From the NCBI RefSeq assembly GCF_003086295.3, contig NC_092051.1, positions 75,393,772-75,457,771 on the forward strand: a DNA stretch of 64,000 bases, written 5' to 3'. Shown here piece after piece: positions 31,768 through 44,163 of this stretch. The notes under the pieces are model-generated. The model saw only the letters and a list, made by a program, of their open reading frames with translations. It had not been told where the DNA came from and did no database searches. The translations under genes and the position numbers were made by a program. Source of the stretch: Arachis hypogaea (lineage: Eukaryota; Streptophyta; Magnoliopsida; Fabales; Fabaceae). Position 1 is the stretch's first letter. Each line of letters opens with the position of its first letter.

Positions 31768-33730
31768 ATGTCTTCTGGCAAAAATATTGTTGAGATGTCT
31801 ACTAAGATACTGGATGGCATGTCTAATTGGATGGACTCCATTGTGTTGATGTGTGTTACCGTTGCTGACTCTGAGTATTGTGTGTGGCTTAGGAGGCACC
31901 ATAGAATTTGTAGTGATAGGGATCAAGAAAAGAAATATGAGTTAGTGTCTCCTGACCCTGAGGAGAGGGTTAGCTTTCCCTCTTTGATTCCAGAAGAGCG
32001 TCCCTTTTTCTATGCTTAAGACTATTTCTTTAGTCAACTGAATATTACTATTCCTTTTACCCCCTTCGAGACCGAGTTGCTGTGGTCCTGCAACGTAGCT
32101 CCGTCTTAGCTCCACCTGAACTCTTGGAGCTTTATTAAAATCTTCCAATTTCTGTGTCAAGAACTTGATGTCTGACCTACCCAGACTCTTTTTCTTTACC
32201 TTTTCGATTTGACAAAGCCTAGGGTAGCGAAGAAGAAAGCCTCCTGGGTTTCTTTTCGAGCTGCTCAAGGCAAGAAAGTTTTTCCTATGTACGATGAATC
32301 CTTTAGGGATTTTAAGAACTATTATTTTAAAGTCCGAGTTGCTGAGGGTGTTCACCCTTTCTTTTTGGATGAGAACAATGAGCCTGCCTTTCCCTTATGC
32401 TGGAAAAAGAATGTGGTCGTATCTAGGTATTCTTGGGAAAGTTTGGATGAGGTCGAGCAGGCCTTTGTGAAGGTGTTAGAGGAAAATTGGGGAGAGCCTC
32501 CCCATCTAGATACGAAAAAATTTTTAGGGGATGCTTCTCTTCTTAAGGCTGAACTGGGTATGGAGACTTTTTTACATTTGTTTGTTTTGCCGATCTGTAT
32601 TTGTTCTTTCTTGTAACTGGATTTTGTTTTTTGCTTTTTTAGAGATGGTGAAGTCTGCTGATTCTATGAAACATTTTTCGTAGGGCCAAGAAGGCAATGG
32701 CCGCTCAAAACATCTCGGCCAAGACTTCTGGAGAAGGATCGTCTCATGTTTCTCTGAAGAAGTCGACCTCGGACACTACAGAGTTGAGGAAAGTCATCCT
32801 AACTCCCCAGGTTCGCTTGGTTCCCTCTAATCCTCCCCATTCGACTTCTGGTGGTGCTTCTTCTCCTACTGCTGGTCCTCCTCCCAAAAAACAGAAGACT
32901 GTGGTAAAACAAAAAACTGTGGATCCCTTCGACAAGGATGCCCCAGATTTTGATGCCATGGGGTTTGGTGACAATCAAATTGCTCCTTTTGGTCGACTAT
33001 CGATGGATGATGTATCCCTCCTTCAACACTTGAATTTTATTACTAGTAATAGTATCCGGATGGGCCATATGGGCGCGGCCTTATATCACACTGTCCAGGG
33101 TTCCCCCGTCCATGCAACAAAGGCTTTTCTTGAGGATGCCAAGTCTGAGTTTAATAGAATTAAAGGTTTAAAGGATGAGCTGGACGCTAGGGTTGCTAAG
33201 CTAGAGCTGGACTTGGAGAAAGAGAAGTCTCGAGCTGTCGAGGCTGAGGCGACTGCAAAATTGGCTGAGGAGATGACAAAGAAACATAAAGAGAATTATA
33301 CCCACACTTATGCCGAGGTGTTGGAGCTAAGGGAAAGGCTTGAGTCTGCTCTTGTGAATTATGCTGATCTCCAGGACCATCTGGTAGATACAGTGACAGG
33401 TGCTTATGAGAACCTAAAGGCACAGGTCTGAGTTCTTGCTCCTGAACTCGACCTGACTCTCTTTAGCCTAGATAACATGGTAGAAGATGGTAAAATAGTG
33501 CCCGCTTGGTACGACGAAGATGATGAGCCTCCTCCCCTGTGCCTCCGGCCAAAGCTCCTGCAACTACGACTTCCTTGGTTCCTTCTACTGAGCTCGGCCA
33601 TCCTGAACCTGATCTGGATTGTCAAATTCTTAATCGGGATGACGGGACTGTGGATGCCACCCCTATGAACATTATTCCTCTGCCTTCAGCCACGGATGCT
33701 GTTACTGGAAAAACTTTGGACCCTCTATGA
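31768..33730 (+). pseudogene. R7 antisense ORF: gypsy-type transposase-like N-terminus plus coiled coil, broken
   Basis: Starts MSSGKNIVEM at 31768. Stops interrupt the first part, including TAG at 32107-32109 in NVAPS*LHLNSW. Readable words (ERPFFYA, ITIPFTPFETELLW, FPLCWKKNVVVSRYSW) match R4 and R9 and resemble the gypsy-type transposase domain. GTATGGAGAC near 32557 and GCTTTTTTAG near 32641 fit a small intron of about 80 bp. The second part, 32697-33431, has a Pro/Ser/Lys-rich linker, then a coiled coil (about residues 150-240 of that frame: ELDARVAKLELDLEKEK), and stops at TGA where R9 has CGA. The gene lies on the strand opposite to pol. Confidence 0.7.
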
Positions 33731-34492
33731 TTTGTTTTGTGTTTTGTCTGTACAGCCTGATTTGTGGGCTTTTTAAACTCTTGTTTTTTGTGATGGTAGA
33801 CCTCTTTGACTCGTAGTTGCTTTTATGCGACTTTAACAAAACACTTTTAAACTCTTGAGGCTTGCTTTTCAGGTGGCCTTTGAGTCTTTTATTTTGAAGT
33901 GTATGTTTCTATACTGTCCGTATTTTTACAACTATTATAGATGTTTTGTAGAGTGTTTGGCACTTGGTCACCATACCTCCTTTTGATTAGATCTTTGTTT
34001 AGTCCATCTTCTATTTGGGGCGAGATGGTCTTTGGGCTAACTTTGTTGGATAACTTTTTAGCGTTCTGGTTGAACACTTTCTTAGTTAGTTTGGACAATT
34101 TTGATAGCCTTGTCGTGGAGCCGTGGCTTTTTCGGGCTAAAGCATGTCCCTTTTAGCACACACTTTTTGCTGGTCCGACTTCTCTTGTCCATCCAAGATG
34201 TAACTTTTGTTGGCCGACCTCTCTTGCCAGCCCAAGTCGTAGCCAAGTTATTTCTAGTACTTCATTTTTAGTTAGACCTCGTCAGGCCACTTTTTATGGA
34301 GTACTTTTTTAAAAAACTTCTTGAATTAATATATTTTTATCGCTTTCATCTTAGCCGACCTTGTCAAAATCGAACAATGAATTTTGTTTTCACTTTCTTG
34401 CCGACCTTGTAGAAATCATGCGATGAATTCTACTTTCATCTTTGCCGACTTTGTCGTAATCGGGTGGTGAATTTGGTTTTTACCTTACCGAC
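33731..34492 (-). repeat. R7 spacer between antisense ORF and pol, with short tandem repeats
   Basis: Non-coding. From about 34355 three units of roughly 45 bp begin GCCGACCTTGTC and end in GAATTTTGTTTTCAC-type text. The series continues across R9 at 62608-62690. Tandem repeats between pol and the 3' LTR are known for Tat/Ogre elements and can seed satellite DNA. Confidence 0.65.
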
Positions 34493-35024
34493 TATTCCGA
34501 GGGTTACCTGAAACTGTAGGTTGATCTCGGACGAGATCTTCTGTGCTGGTCGGAGATGACGGATCTAACTTGTGGGTGGTGGTCGGAGCTGTCGCGTCTG
34601 ACTTGTTGGACTTGTAATGCGGCTGATCCTTCATCATCGGAGGGTGGTGGTACCTGCAAGGGACTCCGATGCTTAAGTTAGCAAGGGTACTAAGCAGGTT
34701 TTTTGTAGAATCTGAGTATGAGTTATACCTGGGTGCTCCAGTGTATTTATAATGGTGTAAAGTGATCTTTCTAGATAAGATAAGCTAGTTATCTTATCTT
34801 TATCTTTTGAGTGAAGTCATCTTATCTTGAGGGGAGTCGCCTTATCCTTTTAGGCTTTAGCTGCCCTTAGATTGGGCTTCGTCCCTTTATTTAGGCCTAT
34901 TTGGGCTTCATGTAGCGATTTGGCAGAGCTCTTTTAGAGGAGCTCGGGTAATCCTGACATGAAGAGGTCGGTCGACTTGTCTTCTATTAGCTTGGGTCGT
35001 ACAGCTCGACCTAGGGTATGAAGA
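34493..35024 (-). repeat. R9 3' LTR, about 532 bp
   Basis: Matches the R7 LTR along its length, with ends decayed to TATTCCGAGG and GGGTATGAAGA. It keeps the GATAAG palindrome at 34774-34798 and the minus-strand TATA box at 34744-34751. The adjacent PPT candidate on the minus strand is AAGCAGGGGCAC. Confidence 0.83.
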
Positions 35025-36145
35025 GTGCCCCTGCTTGAGCGTGGTCTTCCTTTGGAGGTCGGGTCCTAGTTTAGGACTTCGATCTTTCTGAAGCCAAGCT
35101 CGAGCATTGTCGATCCCTTTTTGTAGAGCTTTCATTTGAATGTGGAGCGTTTCTTCACACTCCTTTAATTTTGAAAAACACGCGCCTCTTGCTTTGGGAA
35201 CGTGCGAGGGTTTTTAATAACTTATTAACTCCTCTTTTTGCCGTTTTTTCCTTTTTTTCATTCTGAATTGCCAAAAAAGAACTATGCTTTCACTTTTCTC
35301 TCTTTGCTTCCTGAAACCCTTCTGTTTTCTGGCTCGCCTAGGACTCTTCATTTTCGCTTGCCTCCCAGTTTTCACGTCTTCGCGCTTCTCCTTGTTTCTA
35401 GAGGTGACTGTTGGTGCTTCGCTTCTTTTGAAAGGTGATCGTCTGGTGAGACTTTTAATCTCTCCATGTTTTTCGTCTCCTCCCATTTGCAGGTTGGTTT
35501 TCTTTCTTCTTCTTTCTTTCTTCTTTTACTTCTTGCGCTGTTCTTTTTCATGCTCACATTGTTCTATTTTTTGGAAAAGTTTTGATCTTGCTTGAATTTA
35601 TGTTGGAAAACTTGAATTTTTTCTGTGTTGTTGTGCTTGATTGTTGCTATGATGCATGTTTTTGGAGTTCCTTCAACTTATCTACGATCCTTTTAACCTT
35701 TTCTGATGGTTGATATTTTTAGGGCTTTGTGTGTTGTTACTGTTTCTGACCATATTCTTTGATTGCTGAAGCTTTTGGAATAATGTCTTGTTTTGTCAAA
35801 AAGATTGCGCCCTTACTTGACCTGTTTGATGTTTGATAGTTTCCTTTGATGACCTTTTGATACGTGACTTTCTTCACGGAATGTCTTTTGTTAAAAGAAG
35901 GTATTTTCTTGCTGAGATATGTTAGGATGTAGTCTTTGTAGATTTTTTTGAGTCCTCGATCTGTTACTGCCTCCAAAGGATGCCCCTGGACCTTGGGTTG
36001 TATCCTTTGGGTTTCCTTTTGCTGATGCTACTGCCCTGTATGCCTTAGATCGAGTTATATCCGTTTTGTCGAGCTGTTTTCTTATTTGCCCGAGTTGTTT
36101 GGTAGTAACCATTTTCCTTTTTCTTACTGTAGGACTAGTTGACCC
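35025..36145 (+). other. R9 leader of the antisense ORF with predicted intron
   Basis: CT-rich from about 35220 to 35480. ATTTGCAG|GTTGGTTTTC near 35491 is a possible splice donor and TTACTGTAG|GACTAG near 36133 a good acceptor, giving an intron of about 640 bases. Both sites match R7. I see no coding sequence. Confidence 0.45.
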
Positions 36146-37995
36146 ATGTCTTCTCGCAAAAATATTGTTGAGACCTCCTCCAAAGTTCCTGAGGGCATGT
36201 CTGACTGGCTGGACTCCCTCGTCTTGATGTGCGTCTCGGTGGTCAATTCTGAATACTGTGTGGAGCTTAGGAAATATCACCGGATTTGTAGTAGTAGGGA
36301 TCAGGAGAAGAACTATGAGCTGGTAGCGCTAGACTCTGACGAGAGGGTTTGCTTCCCTTCTCTGACTTAGGGGGAACGCCCCTTCTTTTATGCTTACGAC
36401 TACTTTTTTAGCCAAATGAACATTACCCTTCCTTTTACCTCTTTTGAGACCGATTTGCTGTGGTCATGCAATGTAGCTCCGTCCTAGCTCCATCCGAACT
36501 CATGGGGCTTTATGAAGATTTTTCAATTGCTTTGCCAAGAATTGGATGTCATGCCTTCTCAAACTCTCTTTCTATACCTCTTTGTTTTGACTAAGCATGG
36601 GATCTCCTCAAAAAAGAAAGCCTCTTGGGTTTCCTTCTGATCTGCAGAGGGAAAGAAAGTTTTTTCCATGTATGATGAGTCCTTTAGGGACTTTAAGAAT
36701 TATTACTTTAAGGTCTGAGCTATTGAAGGAGCTCGGCCATTTTTCTTGGAGTCGAATAATGAACATGCCTTCCCCTTATGTTGGCAAAAGAATGTTGTAG
36801 TCTCTAGATACTCGTGGGAGATTCTGGATGAGGTCGAACAGGCCTTTGTGAATGTGTTGGAGGAGAATTGGGGGCAACCTCCTCATCTTGATACTAAGAG
36901 GTTTTTAGGGGATCCCTCACTTCTCCAAGCTGAGCAAGGTAGCGGTCGACTTTATTTGTACTTGTTTGTCTTTGTTAATTTGCTTGTTTTCTTCCGATAT
37001 GTAACTTGTATTTTGCTAATCCCCTTTTGTTTATTCATAGATGGCTAAGACTAATGATTCCATGAAGGCCTTTAAGAAGGCGAGGAAAGCTACAACTGCC
37101 CAGAACATCTCGGCTAAGGCCACTGGGTAAGGATCTTCTCAGGTTCCTCCTAAGAAGCCGATATCGAGCACTTCTGGGCCGAAGAGGGTGATTCCTACTC
37201 CTCAGGTCCACTTGGTTGATCTTCCCCATGCCTTTACTGCTACCTCTTCTCCTACTGCCGTTCCTCCTCCAAAAAGACAGAGGACTGTTGAGCCTTTCAA
37301 TCTGGATGCCCCCGATTGATGTTGTCGAGTTTGTTGATCAACAAATTGCTCCTTATGGTGTTGTTCCTACTGACGATGTATCCATTCTTCGTCATTTGGA
37401 CTTCATTACCCGGAGCAGTATTAAAATGGCAGATATGGGGGCAGCTTTATTTCGAACTGCCCTGGATCTTCTAGTTCGTGCGACAAAGGCTTTTATGGAG
37501 GAGGCCAAGTTAGAATATGACAGGATCAAGGGGTTAAAGGAGGAGCTCGAGGTGAAGGTGGCTAAGCTGGAAAAGGAGTTGGAAGGTGAGAAGATTCGGG
37601 CTACTACTGCGGTGGCTTCTACAAATCTGGCTGAGGAGATAGCTCAAAAGCATAAGGAGAGCTATGTCCTAACTTATGGCGAGATGGTAGAGCTCAGGGA
37701 GAGGTTGGAGTCTGCTCAGGCTAATAATGCCAAACTTCAGGGTCATCTCGTGGGCAGTGTGACTTCTGCTTATGAAAATTTGAAAGATCAGGTCCGAGTT
37801 CTTACTTCCGATCTCAACCTGTCTCTCTTCAGTTTGGACAATATTGTGGAAAATGGGAAGATTGTTCCTGTCCCGAATGAAGATGAGGATGATGTAGATC
37901 CACCTCCCGTGCCATCCACCAAGACTTCTACTGTCCCGACTTCTCCAACTCCTACAGCTGAGGTCGACCATCTTGAGTCGAATCCTGATGTCTAG
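36146..37995 (+). pseudogene. R9 antisense ORF: gypsy-type transposase-like N-terminus plus coiled coil, broken
   Basis: Starts MSSRKNIVETSSKVPEGM at 36146. A TAG at 36368-36370 and another at 36485-36487, the latter in the same codon as the R7 stop (NVAPS*LHPNSW), interrupt the transposase-like part. An intron-like gap near 36938-37040 ends TTTATTCATAG|ATGGC. The second part (about 37330-37995) has ELEVKVAKLEKELEGEK, a coiled coil, then an acidic Pro-rich tail (EDEDDVDPPPVPS). It runs opposite to pol, as in R7. Its role is unknown. Confidence 0.7.
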
Positions 37996-37999
37996 ATCC

Positions 38000-39215
38000 T
38001 GAACCGGTAGGATGGGACCGTTGATGCTGTCCCCCTCCAAACTCGTCCTCCTTCACCTCGAGATGCCGCCACAGGAGAATCTTTGAAGCCTTTGTAGTAT
38101 TGCTTATGTATCTTTTATAGCCCGGTCTGTGGGCTTTTGAACTCTTATTTTGATAATTTGTGTTTGACTGTGACTTTTATAGTTGCTTTTTCTTTAGCAA
38201 CTTTTACTGGAAAAATAGATGCTTTTTTGAACTCTTGAGGTCGACCTTCGGGTGGCCTTCTGAGTGTTAATGATAATAGCTTTGATTTTCTTTGTAATCT
38301 TTTGGCATTTCCAGGAATCTTCAAGAGTGTTGGAGCTTTTTGTCCGAACTCTTTTTTGATTTCCTTAGTGTTGGTTTCTTTCCGGTTTTGGTCGAAGTGC
38401 TTTTTTGAGGCTAGCCTTGTTTGACCGTTCTTTTTAGTATTCTCATAGAACCCTTTTTATTTGATTTTGGGAGAGGTCGTGGCTTTCTTTGGGTTGAGCT
38501 GTGTCCCTTCTAGCGCACGCCTTTCGTTGAGTTGTGCGAGTAATCCATTTTTAAATTGGATCTCACCGGATCTCTTTTTTATGGATTTACTACTTATAAC
38601 TCTTGTAGCTTTAATCGCATTGGGCTGACTTCTCCATGTCGGTCGTTTCTAAGTTATTTCTAGTAATTCACCTTTCATAAGGGCTGATCAGGCCTCTTTC
38701 TATGAATTGCTTTTTTTTTATAACTTTTTTTGTCGTTTTGATCGGTCTGGTCCGACTTCTTTATGTCGGTCCATCCCAAGTTATAACAATCCATTTTTCT
38801 CAGACCTTGTCAGGCCTCTTTCTATGAATTATTTTTTATAACTTTTTGTTTGCTTTGGTAGATTGGTTCGACTTCTTCATGTCGGTCCATACTTAAGTTA
38901 TTAGTAATCCATTTTTTAGTCAGGGCTGGCCAGGCCTCAGCTTATGGATTACTTTTTTATAACTTTGTCGATTTTATCATGATCAGACGATGAGTTTGAA
39001 TGTCACCTTGCCGATCAGTAGTTTTATCTTTAATCGAGCAGTGAATTTAGTTTTCACCTTGTCGACCTTTGTTGATAACGATGAATTCGGTTTTCATCGT
39101 GGTCGGGCGATGAATTTATTTTTCACCTTGCCGACCTGTAGAGAGGATTTGTAGAAAGAATCTAAAAAGTTTTATTCCAAATAGAAAGTAGACAAATAGG
39201 AAAACAATATACATA
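38000..39215 (-). repeat. R9 3' spacer with two kinds of tandem repeat
   Basis: 38525-38970 has about three units of 117-126 bp containing GACTTCTTTATGTCGGTCC and CAGGCCTCTTTCTATGAATT. 38975-39140 has the shorter units with GCCGACC and GAATTTGGTTTTCACC also seen in R7. Period and copy number differ from R7, so the region varies between copies. Confidence 0.65.
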
Positions 39216-42200
39216 TGGGTGTTTACCCTTCTAGGTCAGGCAGTTTATAGATCTTGGCTTGGCGCCTCGTTAAAAAACCTTTTTAGGAAAAAGAGTGCAC
39301 GTTGGTCTAAGATCTTTATTACCTCCTAAGTATAATACCTTCTTAGGTTGCAGGCGTGCCATGACCTTGGTAGCTCTCGCCCCTCGAGTTCGGAAACCCT
39401 GTAGTAGCCTTTTCCCAATACCTCTGTGACTCGGTAAGGTCCTTTCCAGTTAGCCGCCAATTTTCCCTTTCCAAGTCGACTTGTTCCAATATCATTTTGG
39501 ATTAGGATGAGGTCGTTATTGGCAAAACCTCATTGTACTACCTTTTAATTGTATCTTGAGGCCATTCGATGTTTTAACGCCTCCTCCCTGATCCGATCTC
39601 TTTCCCGTATTTCTGGAAGTAAGTCGAGCTCTTTTTTTTGAAGTTTGGGGTTGGCCTCTTCATTGTAAAAAAATTGTTCTGGGGGACTCTTCTTTAACTT
39701 CCACTGGGATCATTGCCTCCATTCCGTAAGCTAGTGGGAAGGGTGATTCCCTCGTCGTTGAGTGTGGAGTGGTCCGATATGCCCATAGGACTTGTGGGAG
39801 TTCCTCAGCCCAGGCTCTCTTTGCGTCCTATAGTATCCATTTTAATCCAGCTAATATGACTTTATTGGCGGCCTCTGCCTGTCCATTAGCCTGGTGATGT
39901 TCTACAAAAGTGAATTGGTGCTTTATTTTCAAGTCGGCCACCAATCTTCTAAGGCCTGCGTATTTGAATTGAGTACCATTATCTCTGGTAATGGAGTGAG
40001 GAACCCCAAACCTTTTGACGATGTTTCTATATAGGAATTTTCGACTTCTTTGAGCAGTGGCGTTAGCTAAGGGTTCTGCCTCAATCCACTTGGTGAAATA
40101 GACTATCCCTATGATGAGGAACTTGACCTGTCCTGATCCTTGAGGGAAGGGCCCAAGGAGGTCGAGTCCCCACTTTGCAAATGGCCAGGGTGAGGTTATG
40201 CTGGTGAGTTTCTCTGGTGGGGCGATGTGGAAATTAGCATGTTTCTGACATGGTGAACACATCTTTACGAACTCTGTTGCTTCTTTTTGTAAAGTCAGCC
40301 AATAGAATCCGGCTCGGAGTACTTTTTTGGCGAGAGCTCGTGCTACGAGATGGTTTCCACAGATGCCACTGTACTTCTTCTAAAATTTCCATTGTGTTGG
40401 AAGTCAGCACACATTTTAGCAGTGGTGTTGAAATCCCTCTCTTATATAGAGTGTTATTTATGATGGTGTAGTATTGTGCCTTCCGTTTTAACCTCTTTGC
40501 CTCCTTCTTATCTGTGGGGAGTGTTTTTGTTTTGAGTTAGTTAATTATAGGAGTCATCCATCCTTGATCTAGACCTGTTATGGCTTGGAACTTTTCTTCT
40601 TCCGAGATTGACGGGTTCTGTAGTATTTTCTAGATGAGGCTTCTATTGTTGCCCCCTGGTTTGGTGCTGGCTAGTTTTGAGAGTGCATCAGCTCGAGCAT
40701 TCTGTTCCCGAGGTATGTGGTGGACCTCATATTCCCCAAGATGTTCGAGCTATTCCCTGGTTTTGTCCAAGTACTTTTTCATGGTGGGATCCTTGGCTTG
40801 GTAGCTCCCTGCTATTTGTGAGGTGACTACTTATGAATCGCTGAAAATGATAAGCTTTTGAGCTCCAACCTCCTTAGTCAGCTTCAAACCAGCTAGTAAT
40901 GCCTCATATTCGGCTTGGTTGTTTGAAGCAGGGAATTCAAATTTGAGGGAAAGTTTGATTTGGGTTCCCTGGTCGCTTTCTATTATCACACCTGCTCCAC
41001 TTCTGGTTTTGTTCGAGGAGCCGTCTACGTAGAGATTCCATTATATGGGAATTCCCGGAGTGTCCGTGTACTCAGCAATGAAGTCGGTCAGATATTGGGA
41101 CTTGATGGCCGTTCAAGTTTCGTATTGGAGATCGAACTCTAATAGCTCGAGTGCCCATTGTAAAATTCTTCCGGCTAGATTCATTTTCTGTAGGATACCT
41201 TTTATGGGCTGGTTAGTCCGAACCTTGATGGTGTGAGCTTAAAAGTAGGGACGAAGTCATCGAGAAGTTAGTATGAGGGCGTAAGCGAACTTTTTTATCT
41301 TTTGATAGTTCAGTTCTGCCCCTTGGAGAGCTTTACTGACGAAGTAGATGGGTTGTTGCCCATTCCCGTCTTCTCGGACTAGTGCTGAGGCTATCGCCGA
41401 CTTCCTACTGCGAGGTACAATACAAGTGGTTCTCCTTCTCGTGGTCGAGTTAGAATAGATGGTTGTCCCAGGAACTTTTTGGAATCCCAGAAATCCTGCT
41501 CGTACTCCATTGTCCATTCGAACCTCTTTCCCTTCCTTAAAGTGGCGTAGAAGGGGAGAGATCTTATGGCCGATCCAGCTAGAAATCTAGACAAGGCTGC
41601 CAGTCTTTCGTTGAGTTATTGTACCTCTTTGACGCAAGTTAGACTTTTCATATCGAGTATTGCCTGACATTTATCCGGGTTTGCTTCAATTCCTCTTTGT
41701 GTGAGCATGAAGCCCAAGAACTTGCCAGATTCTACTGCAAAGGTGCATTTTGCTGGATTGAGTCGCATATCGTGCTTTCCTATAATGTCAAACACTTTGG
41801 TAAGGTCGGATAGTAGCAACTCTTCAATTTGTGTTTTTACCAGCATGTCATCTACATATACCTCCATGAGTTTCCCGATATGGTCTGTGAAGACTTTGTT
41901 CATTAGTCTTTGGTAAGTAGCTCCTGCATTTTTAAGTTCGAATGGCTTGACGACATAACAATAATTTGCTTTTGGAGTTAGGAATGAGGTTTTTTCCTGA
42001 TCGGGTGGATACATTGGGATTTGATTGTATCCTGAGTAAGCATCCATGAACGAGAGGTACTTGTATCCGGAGGAGGCATCCACTAGAGTATCGATATTTG
42101 GGAGTGGATAGGGATCTTTTGGGCAAGCTTTGTTGAGGTCGGTGTAATCAGTGCACATCCGCCATTTCCCATTTGACTTTTTCACTAAGACAACATTGGC

Positions 42201-42627
42201 TAGCCATATGGGGTACATGACTTCTCTTATGAATCCTGCCTCCAGTAGAGCTTGTACTTGTTTTTCCACAACTTAGGATCTTTCTGGTCCAAGCTTCCTA
42301 TGCTTCTGCTGTATTGGCCGAGATCCTGGGTATACTGCCAGTTTATGGCACATTAGCTTGGGGTCTATGCCCGGCATGTCTGTGGCCTTCCATTCGAAGA
42401 GGTCGACATTATCTCTTAGAAACTGTATCAGGGGCTCCTTCACCTCTTTCTTTATGGTTGCCCCGATATTTGTTGTTTTGTCCGGGGTATCTCCGATCTA
42501 GACTTCTTTGATTTCGCTTTCAGGTTGTGGGCGAAGGTCTTCCCGACCTCAAACTCCCTCAAGTTCGATGGTGTGGATTTCTTCCCCTTTGCCTCTGAGG
42601 TTCAGACTTTTATTGTAACAGCATCAC
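39216..42627 (-). pseudogene. pol: R9 Tat-type pol: reverse transcriptase, RNase H, integrase, broken
   Basis: Reading leftwards: reverse transcriptase at 42269-41616 (WRMCTDYTDLNKACPKDPYP, FMDAYSGYNQIPM, VYVDDMLV with both catalytic Asp), a TAA stop, then its connection and an RNase H region from 41594 to about 40800 with several stops. Integrase is at about 40290-39828: zinc-knuckle end CSPCQKH, first Asp in KWGLDLLGPFP, second in ITRDNGTQF, Glu in VEHHQANGQAEAAN. Remnants of the C-terminal domain run to about 39220. DYTDLNKACPKD and GLDLLGPFP are Tat-lineage words. The gene cannot be expressed whole. Its N-terminal part was lost to the right of 42627, where R10 inserts. Confidence 0.85.
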
Positions 42628-44163
42628 TGGTGCACGAATTTTGAATCACACTCTTCACAACTCGTACCACTAACCAGCAAGTGCACTGGGTTGTCCAAGT
42701 AATACCTTACGTGAGTAAGGGTCGATCCCACGGAGATTGTTGGCTTGAAGCAGTCTATGGTTTTCGTGTAAATCTTAGTCAGGAGATTAATGATAAGAGT
42801 GATTATATTTATGAAGAATAAAAAGAATAAATTAAATAGTACTTGTTATGCAGTAATGGAGAACAGATTGAGGTTTTGGAGATGCTCTGTCTTCTGAATC
42901 CCTACTTTCCTACTGTCTTCTTCTTCACGCACGCAGGTCTCCTTCCATGGCAAGCTGTATGTAGGTGGATCACCGTTGTCAATGGCTACCATCCATCCTC
43001 TCAGTGAAAATGGTCCAAATGCACTGTACCGCACGGCTAATCATATGTCGGTTCTCACTCATGTTGGAATAGGATCCATTTGCCTCTGTCACTACGCCCA
43101 GTACTCGTGAGTTTAAAGTTTTTCTTAGTCATCCTATCCCAGATCCTACTCGGAATACCACAGACAAGGTTTAGACTTTTCAGATCTCAGGAATGGCCGC
43201 CAATAATCCTAGCATATACCACGAAGACTCTGATCATGAACCAAGAGGCTAAGAGATACACACTCAATCTAAGGTAGAACGGAAGTAGTTGTCAGGCACA
43301 CGTTCATAGGTTGAGAATGATGATGAGTGTCACGGATCATCACATTTATCACAGTTAAGTACAAGCGAGTATCTTAGAATAGAAATAAGCGTGATTGAAT
43401 AGAAAACAGAAGTAATTGCATTAATTCATCGAGACACAGTAGAGCTCCTCACCCCCAATCATGGAGTTTAGAGACTCATGCCATAGAGATACAATGTAAA
43501 ACATGAAAATGTCATGAGATCCAAAATAAATCTCTAAAAGTTGTTTAAATACTAGACTAGTAACCTAGGTTTACAGAAAATGAGTAAACTATGATAGATA
43601 GTGCAGAAATCTACTTCTAGGGCCCACTTGGTGTGTGCTGGGGCTGAGACTTAAGTTTTATATGTGTCTAGGATGTTTCTGGAGTTAAACGCTAGGTTGT
43701 AACCTGTTTTGGGCGTTTAACTCCAACTTGTAACCTGTTTCTGGCGTTTAACGCCAGAATAGGGCAGAGAACTGGCGTTAAACGCCAGTTTGCGCCATCT
43801 AAACTCAGACAAAGTATGGACTATTATATATTTCTGGAAAGCCCTAGATGTCTACTTTTCAACGCAATTGAGAGCGCATCATTTTCACTTCTGTAGCTCC
43901 AGAAAAATCACTTTGAGTGTAGGGAGGTCAGAATCCAACAGCATCTGCAGTCCTTTTTCAGCCTCTGAATCAGATTTTTGCTCAGGTCCCTCAATTTCAG
44001 CCAGAAAATACCTAAAATCATAGAAAAACACACAAACTCATAGTAAATTCCAGAAATGTGATTTTTATTTAAAAACTAATAAAAATATACTAAAAAATAA
44101 TCAAATCATACTAAAAACTATGTAAAAACAATGCCAAAAAGCGTATAAATTATCCGCTCATCA
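42628..44163 (-). repeat. R10 3' LTR, 1536 bp
   Basis: Minus-strand termini TGATGAGCGG and TTCGTGCACCA. GCGTTTAACGCCAG-type words lie at about 43680-43790. The U5 stem-loop CCTTAC-GTGA-GTAAGG (plus strand) is at 42705-42720. Unlike R8 and R12 it has no PBS-like text in its U5 end, so it may show the ancestral LTR end. Confidence 0.88.
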
